Assembly: GCA_030549205.1 (NCBI GenBank)
Contig: JAUKTV010000001.1
Location: 3,348,001 to 3,412,000 of the forward strand
Reading direction: 5' to 3'
Source of the DNA: Apiosordaria backusii
Lineage: Eukaryota; Ascomycota; Sordariomycetes; Sordariales; Lasiosphaeriaceae
DNA length: 64,000 bases
Both the position numbers and the translations under genes were made by a program. The notes under the pieces were generated by a model. It ran no database searches and was not told where the DNA came from. It saw only the letters and a list, made by a program, of their open reading frames with translations. Below, piece by piece: positions 23,306 through 35,173 of this stretch (positions within the stretch are counted from its first letter, which is position 1; each line of letters begins with the position of its first letter).

Positions 23306-23655
23306 AGAAGATTAGGAATATGTATGAGACTGGGTGGGTGTGTGGTGTGGTGTGAAAGGGTGGTGGGATGGTGTGGAATTTGTACATAATCCTCTTCTCC
23401 TTTTTCTTTTGATGAACTGACAAGAACAACCAACCGTCTAGAAAGAGGCACGATGCATTTTTTTCTTTCTTTGTTTTTGTTGAAATGTTTGTTTGTTGAT
23501 TCTGGCATATTGCACACATAGAGGGGGGTAGCTAGAGAGAAAACTAGTTCACTTTGGAAGCCATCAGGGGGAAGAGTGTGAGAATGTTATCTGTGTGTTT
23601 TTGTTTCGCTTTACCTCGAAAAGAAATCCTATCCCACCACTTGAATTGAGTTTAA
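23306..23655. other. Convergent 3' region
   Basis: 350 bp between two convergent stop codons. It must hold both terminators; T-rich runs near 23396-23410 and 23457-23480 are visible. Nothing else is seen. Confidence 0.6.
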
Positions 23656-24382
23656 CTAAACAATATTCTTCTCCAACCACTCCCTCCACTGGTCCTCGGT
23701 CCACCCGCTCGAAATCTCGTTAGCCACCACCCCGTTAAAGATCACCGTCGGGGTGACATGAACACCGAGCAGCCTGTTGATTTTGGTAACGAGCTTCACA
23801 TCATTCGTGACGCCATTCCCAGCATTGAGGGCACCGTCCTCGCCGGGTTTGTCTGGGATAGCAAGGAGCTTGTAGACGGATTCCTCGTCGAGTCCCACAG
23901 AGTCGGAGGCGAGCTTGGCCAGGCGGCGGTAGGTGGCGTTGCGGGGTTCGTTGACGAGGGAGATGTCGAAGTAGGATTTCTGGTCGGAGAAGAGGGCCGA
24001 GGAGAATTTCCAGAAGGTTTGGGGGGAGGAGTTGGAGAGGGAGAGGACGGCTAGGGCGGCTTCGTGGACGAGGGTTGAGGAGGGGTGCCAGGGTTGGATT
24101 TGTTGACGGATTATGAACTGGAGTTTGGAGGAGAGGGTTGGGTTGGGGGTGATGATGTTGGGGATTACGGTTGTGGTTAGTTGGTTGAAGATTTCTATGG
24201 GGGAGGTTAGTATAAGGTGGAATATGGGGTGGGGAGGAGGGGGGGGATGTACTGGCCGAGAAGGGGCAGACGTAGTCGAGGAAGAGCTCGATGGTGTGTT
24301 TGGGCTCGAGGGCTGAGGTTGAGGCTAGGGAAGGGTCGTCGAAGGTGAGGCGGTGGCCTTTGAATTTGGGGGGGAGAGCCAT
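23656..24382 (-). CDS. Thioredoxin-fold DsbA-like protein, CxxS type
   Basis: Two exons, 24382-24253 and 24194-23656, with a 58-nt intron (GTACAT donor, CTAAC branch, CATAG acceptor). They join as DYVCPFSA-KIFNQL. The product is 222 aa. The thioredoxin-like fold shows in the strand ELFLDYVCPFSAK with Cys39, in the alpha-helical insert, and in the cis-proline strand GVHVTPTVIFNGVV followed by GWTEDQWREWL. The second Cys of a CxxC motif is replaced by Ser (C-P-F-S). It may therefore act as a glutathione-linked or monothiol enzyme, or bind rather than oxidise. No signal peptide is visible, so it is probably cytosolic. Exact function unknown. Confidence 0.82.
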
Positions 24383-24899
24383 CTTGAATTTCTGGTTGAT
24401 TTATGTGAAAGTCGAAGAGTTGATGAGTGAGAGATACGACAAGACAATGGCAATGAAAGCGAGCTTTATAGAATTACAAATTGGACCGCGACAGAACTGG
24501 TCGGGATGATGTGATGGGAGCTCTGGTTACACATGAAGATGGACTTGGTGGGGTGAATGAGGGGCAGCTCCCGCTGAGTTGCATCATTGCTCTACCGAAG
24601 ATCCAAACCGCTCCCCGATCCGTCGATGCACTTATTTGGGACTGGGCCGCAGTTGGCTAATTCCAAATACTTTACTAGGGGGATATTTGTCATTCTGTCT
24701 CTCACTGTCTCTTGCTGAAACACCTATTCTCGTATGACATCCCTGCTGTTTGTGGCATGTGGAGTAGCCCGAAGTTGGCCCAAGGAGTTGGAGAGTCCAG
24801 TACGTCTCCAACATCATGAGAACTGAAGCAAACTGCAAACGTTCTGCTTGATGATAACTCCGCATTTACATCTAGGATCAATTTCCTTAATGAACTATT
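24383..24899. other. Promoter of the thioredoxin-like gene up to the composition boundary
   Basis: 517 bp of normal composition upstream of the thioredoxin-like gene. It is the last normal sequence before the AT-rich block. No coding frame with support. Confidence 0.6.
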
Positions 24900-24965
24900 A
24901 TATACGACTATATGCAGCTGAAAATACAGGATCCCGTCCGCTCTCCCCTAGTTAAACAGCTAATA
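24900..24965 (+). pseudogene. 5S rRNA-derived sequence, truncated or degenerate
   Basis: ATATACGACTATATGCAGCT, then GAAAATACAGGATCCCGTCC and GCTCTCCCC, follow the first half of fungal 5S rRNA (ACATACGACCAT, GGATCCCGTCCGCTC). The helix II pairing AGCTG/CAGCT is kept, as is the A-box-like AGTTAAACAGC. After about 24965 the similarity becomes weak, and the GGTGACC region of a real 5S gene is not found. The first C of ACATACGACC and its last C both read T, as expected for RIP or drift. It lies exactly where normal composition gives way to the AT-rich block. It could be a pseudogene or the head of a 5S-derived SINE. Confidence 0.6.
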
Positions 24966-26278
24966 GCTATATTGTCTTAAGGGGAGCTAGAAACGGTAGA
25001 CTAACTGTTAGTACTTACTGTATACTAAGAATAAACTACGTCTTTAAGTACTTAGTATAAAACAGTAAGCTTAGTTATATATAAAAGGTTTTACCTTCTA
25101 TTACCTTTACCTTTCCTTCCTTTTTTTCTATTCCTTCTTTTTTTACTTAAATGCTCCTTTTATTCTACTTTATTTCCTTTTACCTTTCTTTTTACCTTTT
25201 ATTTTACTCCTTCGTTATTTCCAGTAAATATTATATACAATACTTTAAAATTATAAAGATTATTTTTTATAACTTTTCTAAGGTAATAGGTATAGTAATT
25301 ACTAATAACAGTATTGTTTAAGGTTACTTTTTTAGTAATTTTTATAAAAGTATACTTTATAAAGTAGCTTCTATTGCTTTTAATGTTTAAACTAACTGTT
25401 AAGTAATAACATATACTTTAAACCAGCTTTATAGAAAACACCGGTTTTTTAACTACTCTAAGCTATTTTATTATTAACTATTCTCTATACTATTTAACCT
25501 TAATAAATACCTTAACAATCTTTATAATCCTAAAGGGTTATATTACTAATAGTCTAAACTAAAAGCAGCCCTTTAATTTTACCAATATACTATTTAATTA
25601 TAACTTGATATACAGTCGAAAACTCTTTTAAACTAAGCTATTAAAATATAGACTTATATAGTTATAGATATATATATTTATTATAAACAATACTCTTTAA
25701 CGGCTTTTTCGAAATTAATCGATCTATTATATTATAAAAGGTCTGGTTATTTAATCTTTATAGTAAGGATCGCTTAATGCATTGAACTTTATCCAACTTT
25801 TACAATTATTATATAGTAATTAAGCTTTTAATCCTTATTAAATATTAAATTTATAGGATCTTAGTAAAGTTATAGAGATAGCGCTATTTTCATAAGTTAC
25901 GATATATAATTCGAGGAAGTTTAATAGAAAAAGTAAAAAAAGTATTTAAAAAGGCTAAGGAGAATTTATATTTATAAAATAAAAGAAGGGATTATTAAAT
26001 TAGTTATAGCCTTTTTTTAACTTATATAATATAATTGTAAAAAATAGAAGCAGCTGTAAAATCATTATACAATTGTATTTTAATAGAAAAAATCTCTTAA
26101 TATAGTAATAACTAATGTAATTAAAAGCTAACCTTAGGCAATACTATTATATATATTTAGTAGAAAATCCTTAGTTTATTAGGTTATTAGCAGTAGTATT
26201 GTAAAAAGTATATAAGATATAGTATAAGGACTGTACTGTTTAAAGAAGCAGACAGATCGGTAAATAGAAAGAGGAAAA
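24966..26278. other. AT-rich sequence of unknown origin
   Basis: 1.3 kb of RIP-like sequence that I could not align by eye to any other repeat in the window. No motif recognised. Confidence 0.5.
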
Positions 26279-26681
26279 TGTAACGAACCTCTGATTAGAA
26301 CCTCTGAAAGGGATATACAGTTGAAGGTCTTTTCTGACAATAATAGTTCAGTACAGTTAAACAGTATACAATAAAATATCTCAATGTAAATATAAGGTAC
26401 TGTAAATATACGCTATAATTGCATACTACAGAACTATTTATAAGCTGTTTAGTTTTTCTATATATATACTATAGCCCTTTTTAGGATTATTATATTTCCC
26501 TAATAATCCTATAGTCAGATCGTTAGATTAATTTTATAATCTAATAATCCTTTTCTTAAATTATAATCATTCCCTAATAATCCCTTTCCTATAGGCCTAT
26601 CTATACTTTCTTTTAATTAGCTACTTCTTTTCCTATTTCGATTGGTTACTTTTTCCAAATATCTATATTAAGGTCGTAATA
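26279..26681 (+). mobile_element. Family-A LTR, RIP-mutated copy
   Basis: Starts TGTAACGAACCTCTG and runs parallel to the pristine copy at 26709 (GAACCTCTGAAAGGGATA, TGCATACTACAGAACTAT). It ends near GGTCGTAATA, the mutated form of GGTTGTGACA. Many C-to-T and G-to-A changes are present. No 5-bp TSD is recognisable. Confidence 0.75.
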
Positions 26682-26708
26682 TAATATCTCCTTTTTTAAG
26701 TTAACATC

Positions 26709-27099
26709 TGTGACGAACCCCTGTACAGAACCTCTGAAAGGGATACTCAGTTGAAGGCAACTTCTGACAATTGGTTCAGTGCAGCTAAACAGTGCACAAC
26801 AAGATGTCTCAATGTAAACACAAGATACCGTGAATACAAGCTGTGATTGCATACTGCGGAACTATCTACAAGCTATCTAGTTCCTCCGTATATATAGACC
26901 CATGGATCACCTGGATCACGTTCCCTACAGGTGATCTGGATCACCTTTCCTTCCTGTGGCTCACTACGCTCACCGTGATCCTGCCGCCCTGCTCACCGGG
27001 ATCACCGTGAGCCCGTCGCTCCACTCCCAATTGGTCCATAATGATTGGCTAGGAGCGGCCCGCGCTCCGTGCGTTAGTTCTTCATCAACGATTGTGACA
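26709..27099 (+). mobile_element. Family-A solo LTR, not RIP-mutated (left inversion breakpoint)
   Basis: 391 bp from TGTGACGAACCCCTG to AACGATTGTGACA, with TGT...ACA ends. The composition is normal inside AT-rich DNA. Left flank ACATC, right flank AAGTA: the two do not match each other but match the swapped flanks of the inverted copy at 29812. Confidence 0.9.
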
Positions 27100-27523
27100 A
27101 AGTAGTTGATTAAATTTTAATATAGTAGGTAGTATAGAAGAGGAATATGGTAGGTAATGTAGGAGAGGAATATAGTAGGTAATGTAAGAGAGGAATAGTA
27201 AAGAAAAGTAATAGATAGGATCTTTTTTAACCTTATATAGATATTAATATTTGGCCTTAGCGTAGGCCGGTAAAGAAATTATCGGTATAGTTATAAGTAA
27301 TTCAGTAATAAAGGAGGTATTTAAAAGGTTTAACTATAATATTATTATATAAGTTTATTGTTGAATTTAATAGTAGAAGGTTTAATTATATAATAAGTAC
27401 GTAATTATAATAGTAGCTTTAAGTAGTTTAAGTAGTATATTAGATTAGCTATAAAGAGAATTAACGCCGGGTGTGGCGTTGTAAAAGAATTTTTTTTTTG
27501 GAAGCTCCACTTCTTAGAGAGAC
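27100..27523 (+). mobile_element. Family-D copy 1, 3' part (inverted)
   Basis: The 3' part of a family-D element, ending TTCTTAGAGAGAC. The 14-bp target copy ATATTAATAAACTA follows at 27524-27537. The missing 5' part is at 30203-30734 in the opposite direction. Together they make about 951 bp, the length of intact family-D copies. Confidence 0.9.
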
Positions 27524-27537
27524 ATATTAATAAACTA

Positions 27538-28413
27538 TTTATAAAATTCTTAAATAGTCTTATTTACTACTTATATAATAGAATAAAACTATATAAATAT
27601 TATAAAGCATTAGATTTTAAAGTCAATAAGGAAATTATATAAGAATGTTTTTAAATTAACTTAAATAATTTAATTAAAGTTATAATAAAGATTAAAAGAT
27701 TTTTAATTAATAATATACTTAATTTAAGTATTTTTAAAAATACTTTTAAAGTAATTTATAATATAAACTATCTAGTTTTAATTTCTTTAAAAAGTCCTTA
27801 TAATTTAAAAGTAAGTTTTGTAATTATATAGAAAGTATTTTAAATTTTAAATTAAAAAGCTATTATAAATTAGATTTAATATAAAAAAAAAGTACTAATA
27901 GGTTAGAAGTAATATATTTATAAAGCAGTTAAACTTAATTATTTAAATTAAAAAGATTATAAATAGTAAAGCATTAGATATAATAATAATAGAAATAACA
28001 GTATAAAAAATGATAAAGGCTATAATAATAAAAATAAAATAAAAGTAATTAAAAGCCGGATTAATTAATTAAACTTTTAAAGTTTTTAACTTAATAGCTT
28101 TTTAATATAAAAAGAATATATACTATATATTAACGATTTAAACTTTAATTATAGTAAGGTCGTTTTTAAAGGATAAAGCTTTAAAAGTTTAAATTTATAT
28201 TAAATTTTAAGGTAGTTAAGTAATTTAAAGGATAAAAAATAATACTTAAGTTAATAAGGAGGTTTAAGTAATAGTAGGTTTTTATAATAAAGTAAGTATT
28301 TAAATAAAGCGTTTAGTTAATTTAAATAAAATATATAAATTATAGTTATTATAAAGGTTAATTATTTTACTTACTTTATAATTTAACTTTTTTTAAAAGT
28401 AAAGAGTTTAATA
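27538..28413 (-). pseudogene. Gypsy C1 gag region, inverted and RIP-mutated
   Basis: Collinear, on the minus strand, with 44991-45906 of the second gypsy copy. In the gypsy sense the reading resembles Ty3/gypsy gag (VNKTVQKFYKQFTNVITNLNY in C2), with TAA/TAG at many former Gln codons. It now points left because of the inversion. Confidence 0.7.
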
Positions 28414-28824
28414 TATTAAAGAAGTTTCTATATATTAAAATATAAAGTTAAATAAGTAGCTTATATTATATATATAATAAATTTATAATAAAAATATAAT
28501 AGTAATTTAATATAAATATATTATTTTCTTTATATTAAATTCTAGCCTTTTTAAAATCTTAAGTCTACCTTATTATCCTATATACCCTATCGGCGACTTA
28601 AATTTAACTACCTCCTTTAGAAACCTTTTTTTACTATAGGATTTTACGGCTTACTTTAATTTAACCATTAGTTAAGTATATATATAGGCGTTTAACTATT
28701 ATAATTACATTATTTATATTATACCGATGAACTCTAAAAGACCTATTAATCGCTAACTATTAGGCACTTCTATTACTAGCCTAGGACCTCTGTCCTCTAG
28801 GCTTACCGGAATTGCACCTTGATA
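28414..28824 (-). mobile_element. Gypsy C1 5' LTR (inverted)
   Basis: 411 bp, the same length as the 3' LTR at 41732-42142. On the minus strand it starts TATCAAGGTGCAATTCCGG. Its outer flank, ACTAG on the plus strand at 28825-28829 (CTAGT in sense), pairs with TTAGT after the 3' LTR, differing by one C-to-T. Confidence 0.88.
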
Positions 28825-28829
28825 ACTAG

Positions 28830-29811
28830 TAAGAAACTTCTAGCCTTTTAATATAAATAACAATAAGCTTTTAATAGTTCTATTTAAGCCCTTTAAGCCT
28901 ATGTTTTTAATATTTAATAAATAGAAAAACCTCTTTCTACTAGTATTAAGAAATGAATTTAATAGATATATAGTATTATTTTAAGGAAATATATACTTAA
29001 AGGTTTTATAAATATTATATTTAAAAAGTTAATATAGAAATGCTAAAGTATAGTATAAGTAGAGAAGGATATTAGGGTCGTTAGATTATAGTAAAATAAT
29101 CTTATATATTTTATAGAAAAGCTTAATTGCAAAGCCTTTAATTATAAAGAGGTACTAATTCTTATCTTTATTCTTACTTATCTTTATTTAAAACTAATAG
29201 TAAATATTATAACTAATTATAGTATAGTATTATATAATAGCTATATAATAGTTAAATATTAGGTTAACTTTACAATTTAAAAAAAGGGAGAAGGAAAAGT
29301 AAAAGGACCTACCCTACTTTAAGCTACTTTATCTTAATTAAAATAATAAATAAGTAGAGATTTTATAAATCTTAAAAAACATTATCTACCTTTTATTCTT
29401 TCTTTAAAAAGATAAAACCTATAGCCTTAATATAATATAATTCAGCAATAAAAAGCCCCTTTAGGGTTAAATTTAAAATCAGGTTAAGAAAAAACATAAT
29501 ACTTTTCTTTATTAATTTAAAAAGGATAGATATATATAGTAACTTTAAATAGTAATATAACTATTAGTATATATTAGGCTAAGCTAAGATAGCTAAATAG
29601 TAGTATAATTAGCCAGTTATCAGACTTTATAAATCTTATTATTAGTAAGATATTTCCTAATTAATAAGACTTTAACGGTTTAGCATTTTAAGATATTTTA
29701 GTTTACTTATATAGTTAGATATTATAATAAAAAGAAGTAAGAGGTAAAGAAAACTTATTAAAATAAGAAAGAAGGATTGTTAATAGTATTTTAACTAGGT
29801 TATCGGGATGT
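28830..29811. other. Old flanking sequence of gypsy C1
   Basis: AT-rich sequence that lay upstream of the gypsy element before the inversion. The stretch AGCCTTTTAATATAAA near its start resembles sequence just past the 3' LTR at 42190. No element recognised. Confidence 0.5.
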
Positions 29812-30202
29812 TGTCACAATCGTTGATGAAGAACTAACGCACGGAGCGCGGGCCGCTCCTAGCCAATCATTATGGACCAATTGGGAGTGGAGCGACGGGC
29901 TCACGGTGATCCCGGTGAGCAGGGCGGCAGGATCACGGTGAGCGTAGTGAGCCACAGGAAGGAAAGGTGATCCAGATCACCTGTAGGGAACGTGATCCAG
30001 GTGATCCATGGGTCTATATATACGGAGGAACTAGATAGCTTGTAGATAGTTCCGCAGTATGCAATCACAGCTTGTATTCACGGTATCTTGTGTTTACATT
30101 GAGACATCTTGTTGTGCACTGTTTAGCTGCACCGAACCAATTGTCAGAAGTTGCCTTCAACCGAGTATCCCTTTCAGAGGTTCTGTACAGGGGTTCGTCA
30201 CA
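29812..30202 (-). mobile_element. Family-A solo LTR, not RIP-mutated (right inversion breakpoint)
   Basis: 391 bp, reverse complement of the copy at 26709 with very few differences (for example CGG against CAG in two places). Flanks are GATGT on the left and TACTT on the right. Confidence 0.9.
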
Positions 30203-30734
30203 TACTTATAACACTAAGTACAAATCTATCCTATATAATTTAATAATTAAAAGATAGTACTAATATAATGGTAATATATAATTATACCGAAAGCCTATAA
30301 ATATAAAATCCTGAAATTAGATCGTTATAAATACCTTAAATTTACCGACATTATAATAACTATATTAAAGAAAGACAATAATAAATAAAATATAAACGTT
30401 GCCCTTATTAAAAAGTTAGTTATATATACTGTTATTACTCTATTTTATACTAAATATATTAACCTCTATCAATTCGAATAGGATTTAATTAATTTTAAAT
30501 CGAGGTATTAGATTAAAGATGAAATAACTTGAAAGAAAGCTTTTAAAAAGAAGGATAAGGTAGAAGACTGGTTAGCGAAGTTAATCGATATTACAGTAGT
30601 AATTGTAAAGGATAAGACGGCCTAATAAATTAAATAGCCAATCTAATAACTATATCAAATAGCCTAAAAATACTATTGTGTTGATTGTAAGTATCTGTAT
30701 ATCACGTCTTATGTATATACCACTGAACCTTAAG
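30203..30734 (-). mobile_element. Family-D copy 1, 5' part
   Basis: The 5' part of the split family-D element. On the plus strand it ends CTGAACCTTAAG, followed by the TSD TAGTTTATTAATAT (30735-30748), which is the exact reverse complement of 27524-27537. Confidence 0.9.
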
Positions 30735-31977
30735 TAGTTTATTAATATTATTATTAACTTAAATTATCCTTTATTCTTTAAATAATATATTACTTCCTTT
30801 ATTTTTAAACTTTATTAAAAAATTTATATTATTTTAATCGGCGTTTAAATCCTTTAAAACTTTATAAAATTAATAAATTAAGTTAAATATATTAAAAACA
30901 GTTAATAAAAAATAGGATTTTTAAATTATAATTTAAAATTAAAAAAGGTTAAACTATTAATCTTTTTTGTTTAAGTAAACGCTTTAAATATAATATATCT
31001 TTACTTTAAAACTACCGTTATTATTATTATAATTAATTTAATTATATTTAACGCTTTTACCTTAATCTTATTTTTAATATCGCCGTCCTTTTACTTTTTA
31101 TTTACAATCCTATATTCTTCTATCCTCTTTTAAAAAAAATCCAATATTGTCTTTATAAATAAAAGAACTATTATACTATTATCTATTTTTAAATTATTTA
31201 CTTCTTTTATAATAACTATAGTTATTTATTTAAAAAATATTAATTTAATTAACCTTAAGCTTTTACTTTTTTTATATTTATTACTATAAATATAAATATA
31301 GAGCTTTTAAAAAGTATAAATAGTATTAGTATTAATAGTTAAGTAATAGTAGTTAATTAGGAATATATTAAATATATCTTATTATATTTAGAAACTATAG
31401 TTTAATTATATTTAAATAGTTTATAAAAATTAATTAAAGCCTTTTTAAACTTTAAATTAAACCTTAATTTAATTAATTATAAATTTATTATTTTTATTCT
31501 TTAATTCTTTAAATTATAAAAAGCTCTTAATATTATTAAAGTTAACGGTAAAATTATATAAGTATTTAAATTATACTCTTTTTTAATATAAGTTATCGAT
31601 TTTAAAGATATAATATAAAGGTAATTTATATATTTTATAATTACCGATATTATATTTTTTTAAATAATTTTTAAACTTCTTTAATTAAATTTAATAAAAC
31701 TATAAATTTAATAGAAAGTATAGACGTAAGTTTATCCTAATATAGCCAGTAATATATACTTAATTAAAGAAAAAGAACTTTACTTACTTATTAGTTTTTT
31801 TATAATTTATGTTTATTTTTAAGTAAAAAATAAAGAGTCTTTTAAATCTTTATAACTTTTAAATATTACCTTTAATAATAACCTTAATAAATTTATTACC
31901 GTTTTCTCCAAATATTATAACTTCCTTAATATTTTTATTATTAATTAAAACCTTTTACTATTACTTTATTTAATATT
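30735..31977 (+). pseudogene. Gypsy C1 gag end and protease region
   Basis: Collinear with 46876-48066 of gypsy C2. Near the end the plus-strand reading KFITVFSKYYNFLNIF matches the region in front of gypsy reverse transcriptase (usual form EFxDVFSK). Stops are TAA/TAG where Gln would be. Interrupted at 31977 by family-D copy 2. Confidence 0.7.
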
Positions 31978-32929
31978 GTCTCTCTGAGAAGTGAAGCTTC
32001 TAAAAAAAAAAATATATTCTTTTACAACGCCACACCTGACGTTAGTTCTCTTTACAGTTAATCTAATATACCACTTAAACTGCCTAAAGCTACCGTCATA
32101 GTCATGTAATTATTATATGCTTATTATATACTTATTATATAGCTAAATCTTCTATCGTCGAATTTAATAATAAACTTATATAATAATATTATAACCAAAC
32201 TTTTTAAATACCTCCTTTACTATCGAATTATTTATAACTACACCGATAATTTCCTTACCGGCTTACATTAAGGCTAAATATTAATACTTATATAAAGTTA
32301 AAAAGGATCTTATTTACTATTTTTCTTTTTCTTTTATATTATTTACTATATTATTTTTCTACATTACCTACTATATTAAGACTTAATTAATTATAGTATT
32401 AAATATAGGTCTATTTTATACGATTTAACGATTAAAAGATAGTACTAATATAATGGTAATATATAATTATACCGAAAGTCTATAAGTATAAAATCTTAAA
32501 ATTAGATTATTATAAGTATTTTAAATTAGCCGATATAATAATAGCTATACTAAAAAAAGATAGTAAAAAGTAGAAGAATATAAACGTTGCTTATATTCGA
32601 ATATATGCTATATATACTATTATTACTTTATCTATCGATTAATATATTAAACTTTATTAATTCGGATAGGATTTAATTAATCTCGATATAGACCAGTAGA
32701 TTAAAGAAGATAATATAGAGATTTAGGATAAAGCCTTTAAATAAAAGGATAAGGTAGAAGGATGGTTAGTAAAGTTAATATCGATTGCGGGTGTAATAGT
32801 AAAGGTTAAAATGCTTTAATAGGTAGCCAGTTTAATAGTATACTAAATAACTTGAAGATACTGTTTACTATTGTATTAATCGTGAGCATTTGTGTGTTAC
32901 GTCTTGTGTATATACCACCGAACCTTAAG
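31978..32929 (-). mobile_element. Family-D copy 2, full length
   Basis: 952 bp. On the plus strand it runs from GTCTCTCTGAGAAG to CCGAACCTTAAG. It is flanked by TTATTTAATATT (31966-31977 and 32930-32941) and breaks the gypsy pol frame at the start of the reverse transcriptase. Confidence 0.92.
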
Positions 32930-32941
32930 TTATTTAATATT

Positions 32942-34034
32942 AAAATATAGGATTAAATTAGTATTAAAGATAATATCCCTTTAAAGGCTTATTTACCTTT
33001 TAGGGAAGACTGAATTAAAGACTTTATAAAAGTAGTTTACTATTATTAAATAAAAAAGATAGATTTAATTATTAATTAATTTAATTAACGTTTCTATTTT
33101 CTTTATATTTAAAAAGGATAGTTCGATATACCTTTATATTAACTACTAAATATTAAATAAAATTACCTTTAAAAACCAGGCCCTTTTATCCTTAATCGGA
33201 GAAATCTTTAACCGGCTTTTTATAATTAAAATATATATTAAAATTAATTTAAAAGACATTTATTATTAAATACGAATTTATAAAAGAGATAAATAAAAAA
33301 CGGCCTTTTAAATCTATTATAATTACTATAAATAGAAAGTAATACCGTTTAAATTTACTAATATACTTATAACCTTCTAAATATATATTAATTAAATTTT
33401 AACTAGCTTTATAAATATAGTTTATATTGTATATTTAAATAATATTTTAATCTTTAGCGATAACTTTAACTAATATATAATGTACGTATATAATATATTA
33501 TAATAATTATATAAATAAGATCTTTATATTAACTTTAAAAAGTATAAGTTTAATATTATTAAAGTATTTTTTTTAAAGTATATAATTTTACTTAAAGGGA
33601 TTAGTATAAAGCTAAGCTATATTTAATTTATTATTAAATAGCTTATTCTTTAAAGTGTTAAAGACTTATAGGTTTTTTTAAAATTTATAGGATTTTATTA
33701 CTATTTTATATAGAATTATTTAAAAATTACCGTATTTATAATTAACCTATTTAAAAAAAGGGGTATATTGCTTTTTATATTCTTAAATTATATATATATT
33801 ATATTTATATAGTTATTATAATAGTTTTAAAAAGCGCTAATTTTATAATACTTTAATCTTACTTTACTAATCTATTTAAAAACTAACATTTCAATCTTTA
33901 TTATTAAGGCAATACTTTTTTAAAAGTAAGAAGACTGTTAGTACTTTATAGCCTTTTATTTATATAAATTAATATTTATAGAAACTTAGTACGATATTAA
34001 GGATTAAAAGTTATTAGCTTTAATCGATATATTT
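32942..34034 (+). pseudogene. Gypsy C1 reverse transcriptase, RIP-dead
   Basis: The plus-strand reading contains GEIFNRLF, the KDIYY counterpart of DxAYH, and a VYIVYLNNILIFSDNF stretch at about 33420-33455. This is the Ty3/gypsy RT core, where YLDD has become YLNN (codons at 33432-33443) through GAT-to-AAT changes. Many stops. The homology with C2 stops at 34034, where family-B sequence begins; the RNase H and integrase part (C2 49168-51426) is missing. Confidence 0.88.
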
Positions 34035-34746
34035 TGTTAAAATACAGCACTTAATTGTAGACTTTACAGTGTATTTTGGCCTGTAACCTATAGGGCTAAC
34101 AATAACCAATGGCTTGGAATTACAGTACTTACTAACACTTTATTACGGCAATTGCAGTAGTCTTCAGATCCTTAAAATAGCCTAAAGCTCCAGACAGTTA
34201 GCATACTATAACAGTAAAACGTTAATACCCTATACCTTATAAACAGCTTCTGGTTAATATACTTAATAGTTAAACTTAACCGGCCAGCTAAGTCTATAAT
34301 TAGTAGACTTAATAGGCATTTGAGCTTTATAGTTAGTAAACTTAATAGGTATTTAGGCCCTGTAGTTAGCGGACTTAATAGGTATTTAAGCCTTATAGTT
34401 AGTAGATTTAATAGATATTTAGGCTTTAGAATAAAGAGAGGTTTAGAAAGTAATATAAAGCTGAAGATTTATAATAGGTCTTATCCTTTATAACTGTTTA
34501 CTGTAATATTTTCTTAATTATTAAGTTAATTTAATATATTAGTTTACTATATTTTATAGTACCTTATAAGCCTATATTATAGTATCTACCTTTTATATAT
34601 TATAGAGTATTGCCTTTATAATCTATCTTTTTTTAATACCTAATTATTATTATATACTATAAATAAAGCCCTCTTTACTTTTAATATTTTATACCGTTCT
34701 CTATATAGGTTTATATTTATAGGCTTATAAAATACCTATTTTAATA
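34035..34746 (+). mobile_element. Family-B LTR with four 33-bp repeats
   Basis: 712 bp from TGTTAAAATACAGCAC to ACCTATTTTAATA, RIP-mutated. The internal 33-bp unit (form AGTTAGCGGACTTAATAGG) occurs about four times at 34290-34430, two more than in the pristine LTR at 60791. It lies directly after the gypsy RT break. Confidence 0.88.
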
Positions 34747-35173
34747 GGTTATAAGTTTAGGCTTATATTATTTAGGTAAATTTCTTTATTTTATAGCCTT
34801 TATAATAATATTTATTTTATAAGCTTTATTTATTATAGGCTATTGAAGACTTAAGAAATAGTATTTTAGTACTTTTAATAGTACTTTTACTTTCTTTTTA
34901 AATGTTAAAGATTTAAAAAATAGTGTTCTAGTACTTTTAATAGTGCTTTTACTTTCCTTTTAAATGCTAAAGATTTAAAAAATAGTATTTTAATACTTTT
35001 AATAATGCTTTTACTTCCTTTTTAAACCTTTGACTTCCTTTATTATAGAAGATAAAGATATATATAACCTTTTTATAAGCTTTAAAATTTTAAAGACTTT
35101 CGGCCTTTTATTAACCTTTAGCCTTTTTAAAGGCTTTAACTTTACTTACTATTTTTAGTAATTATAAAATAAC
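34747..35173 (+). mobile_element. Family-B internal sequence next to the 5' LTR
   Basis: Begins GGTTATAAGTTTAGGC immediately after the LTR, the likely primer-binding side. It matches in reverse the sequence beside the LTR at 61975. It includes a motif of about 75 bp repeated three times (GATTTAAAAAATAGTGTTCT type, 34850-35025). No coding region recognised. Confidence 0.7.

Larger units (their letters stand above)
27100..29811. other. Inverted 2.7-kb segment between two family-A LTRs
   Basis: Starts with AAGTA and ends with GATGT (reverse complement ACATC). If this segment is flipped, both LTRs regain matching 5-bp TSDs (ACATC and TACTT), the split family-D element becomes continuous with a 14-bp TSD, and the gypsy 5' LTR takes the same direction as its pol and 3' LTR. 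The content is a family-D half, a gypsy gag part, a gypsy 5' LTR and about 1 kb of old flanking sequence. Confidence 0.9.

Noticed and set aside
26646..26852. 60-80-codon open frames repeated at 26646, 30072 and 43530
   Set aside because: They are the same stretch of family-A LTR in different copies, open because the LTRs are not RIP-mutated. No sign of coding selection.
31978..32929. Family D first read as an LTR (TGTCTCTC start)
   Set aside because: It has no TG...CA ends, the TSD is 12-14 bp instead of 5, and a 5'-truncated copy with TSD exists; LINE-type retroposition fits better.
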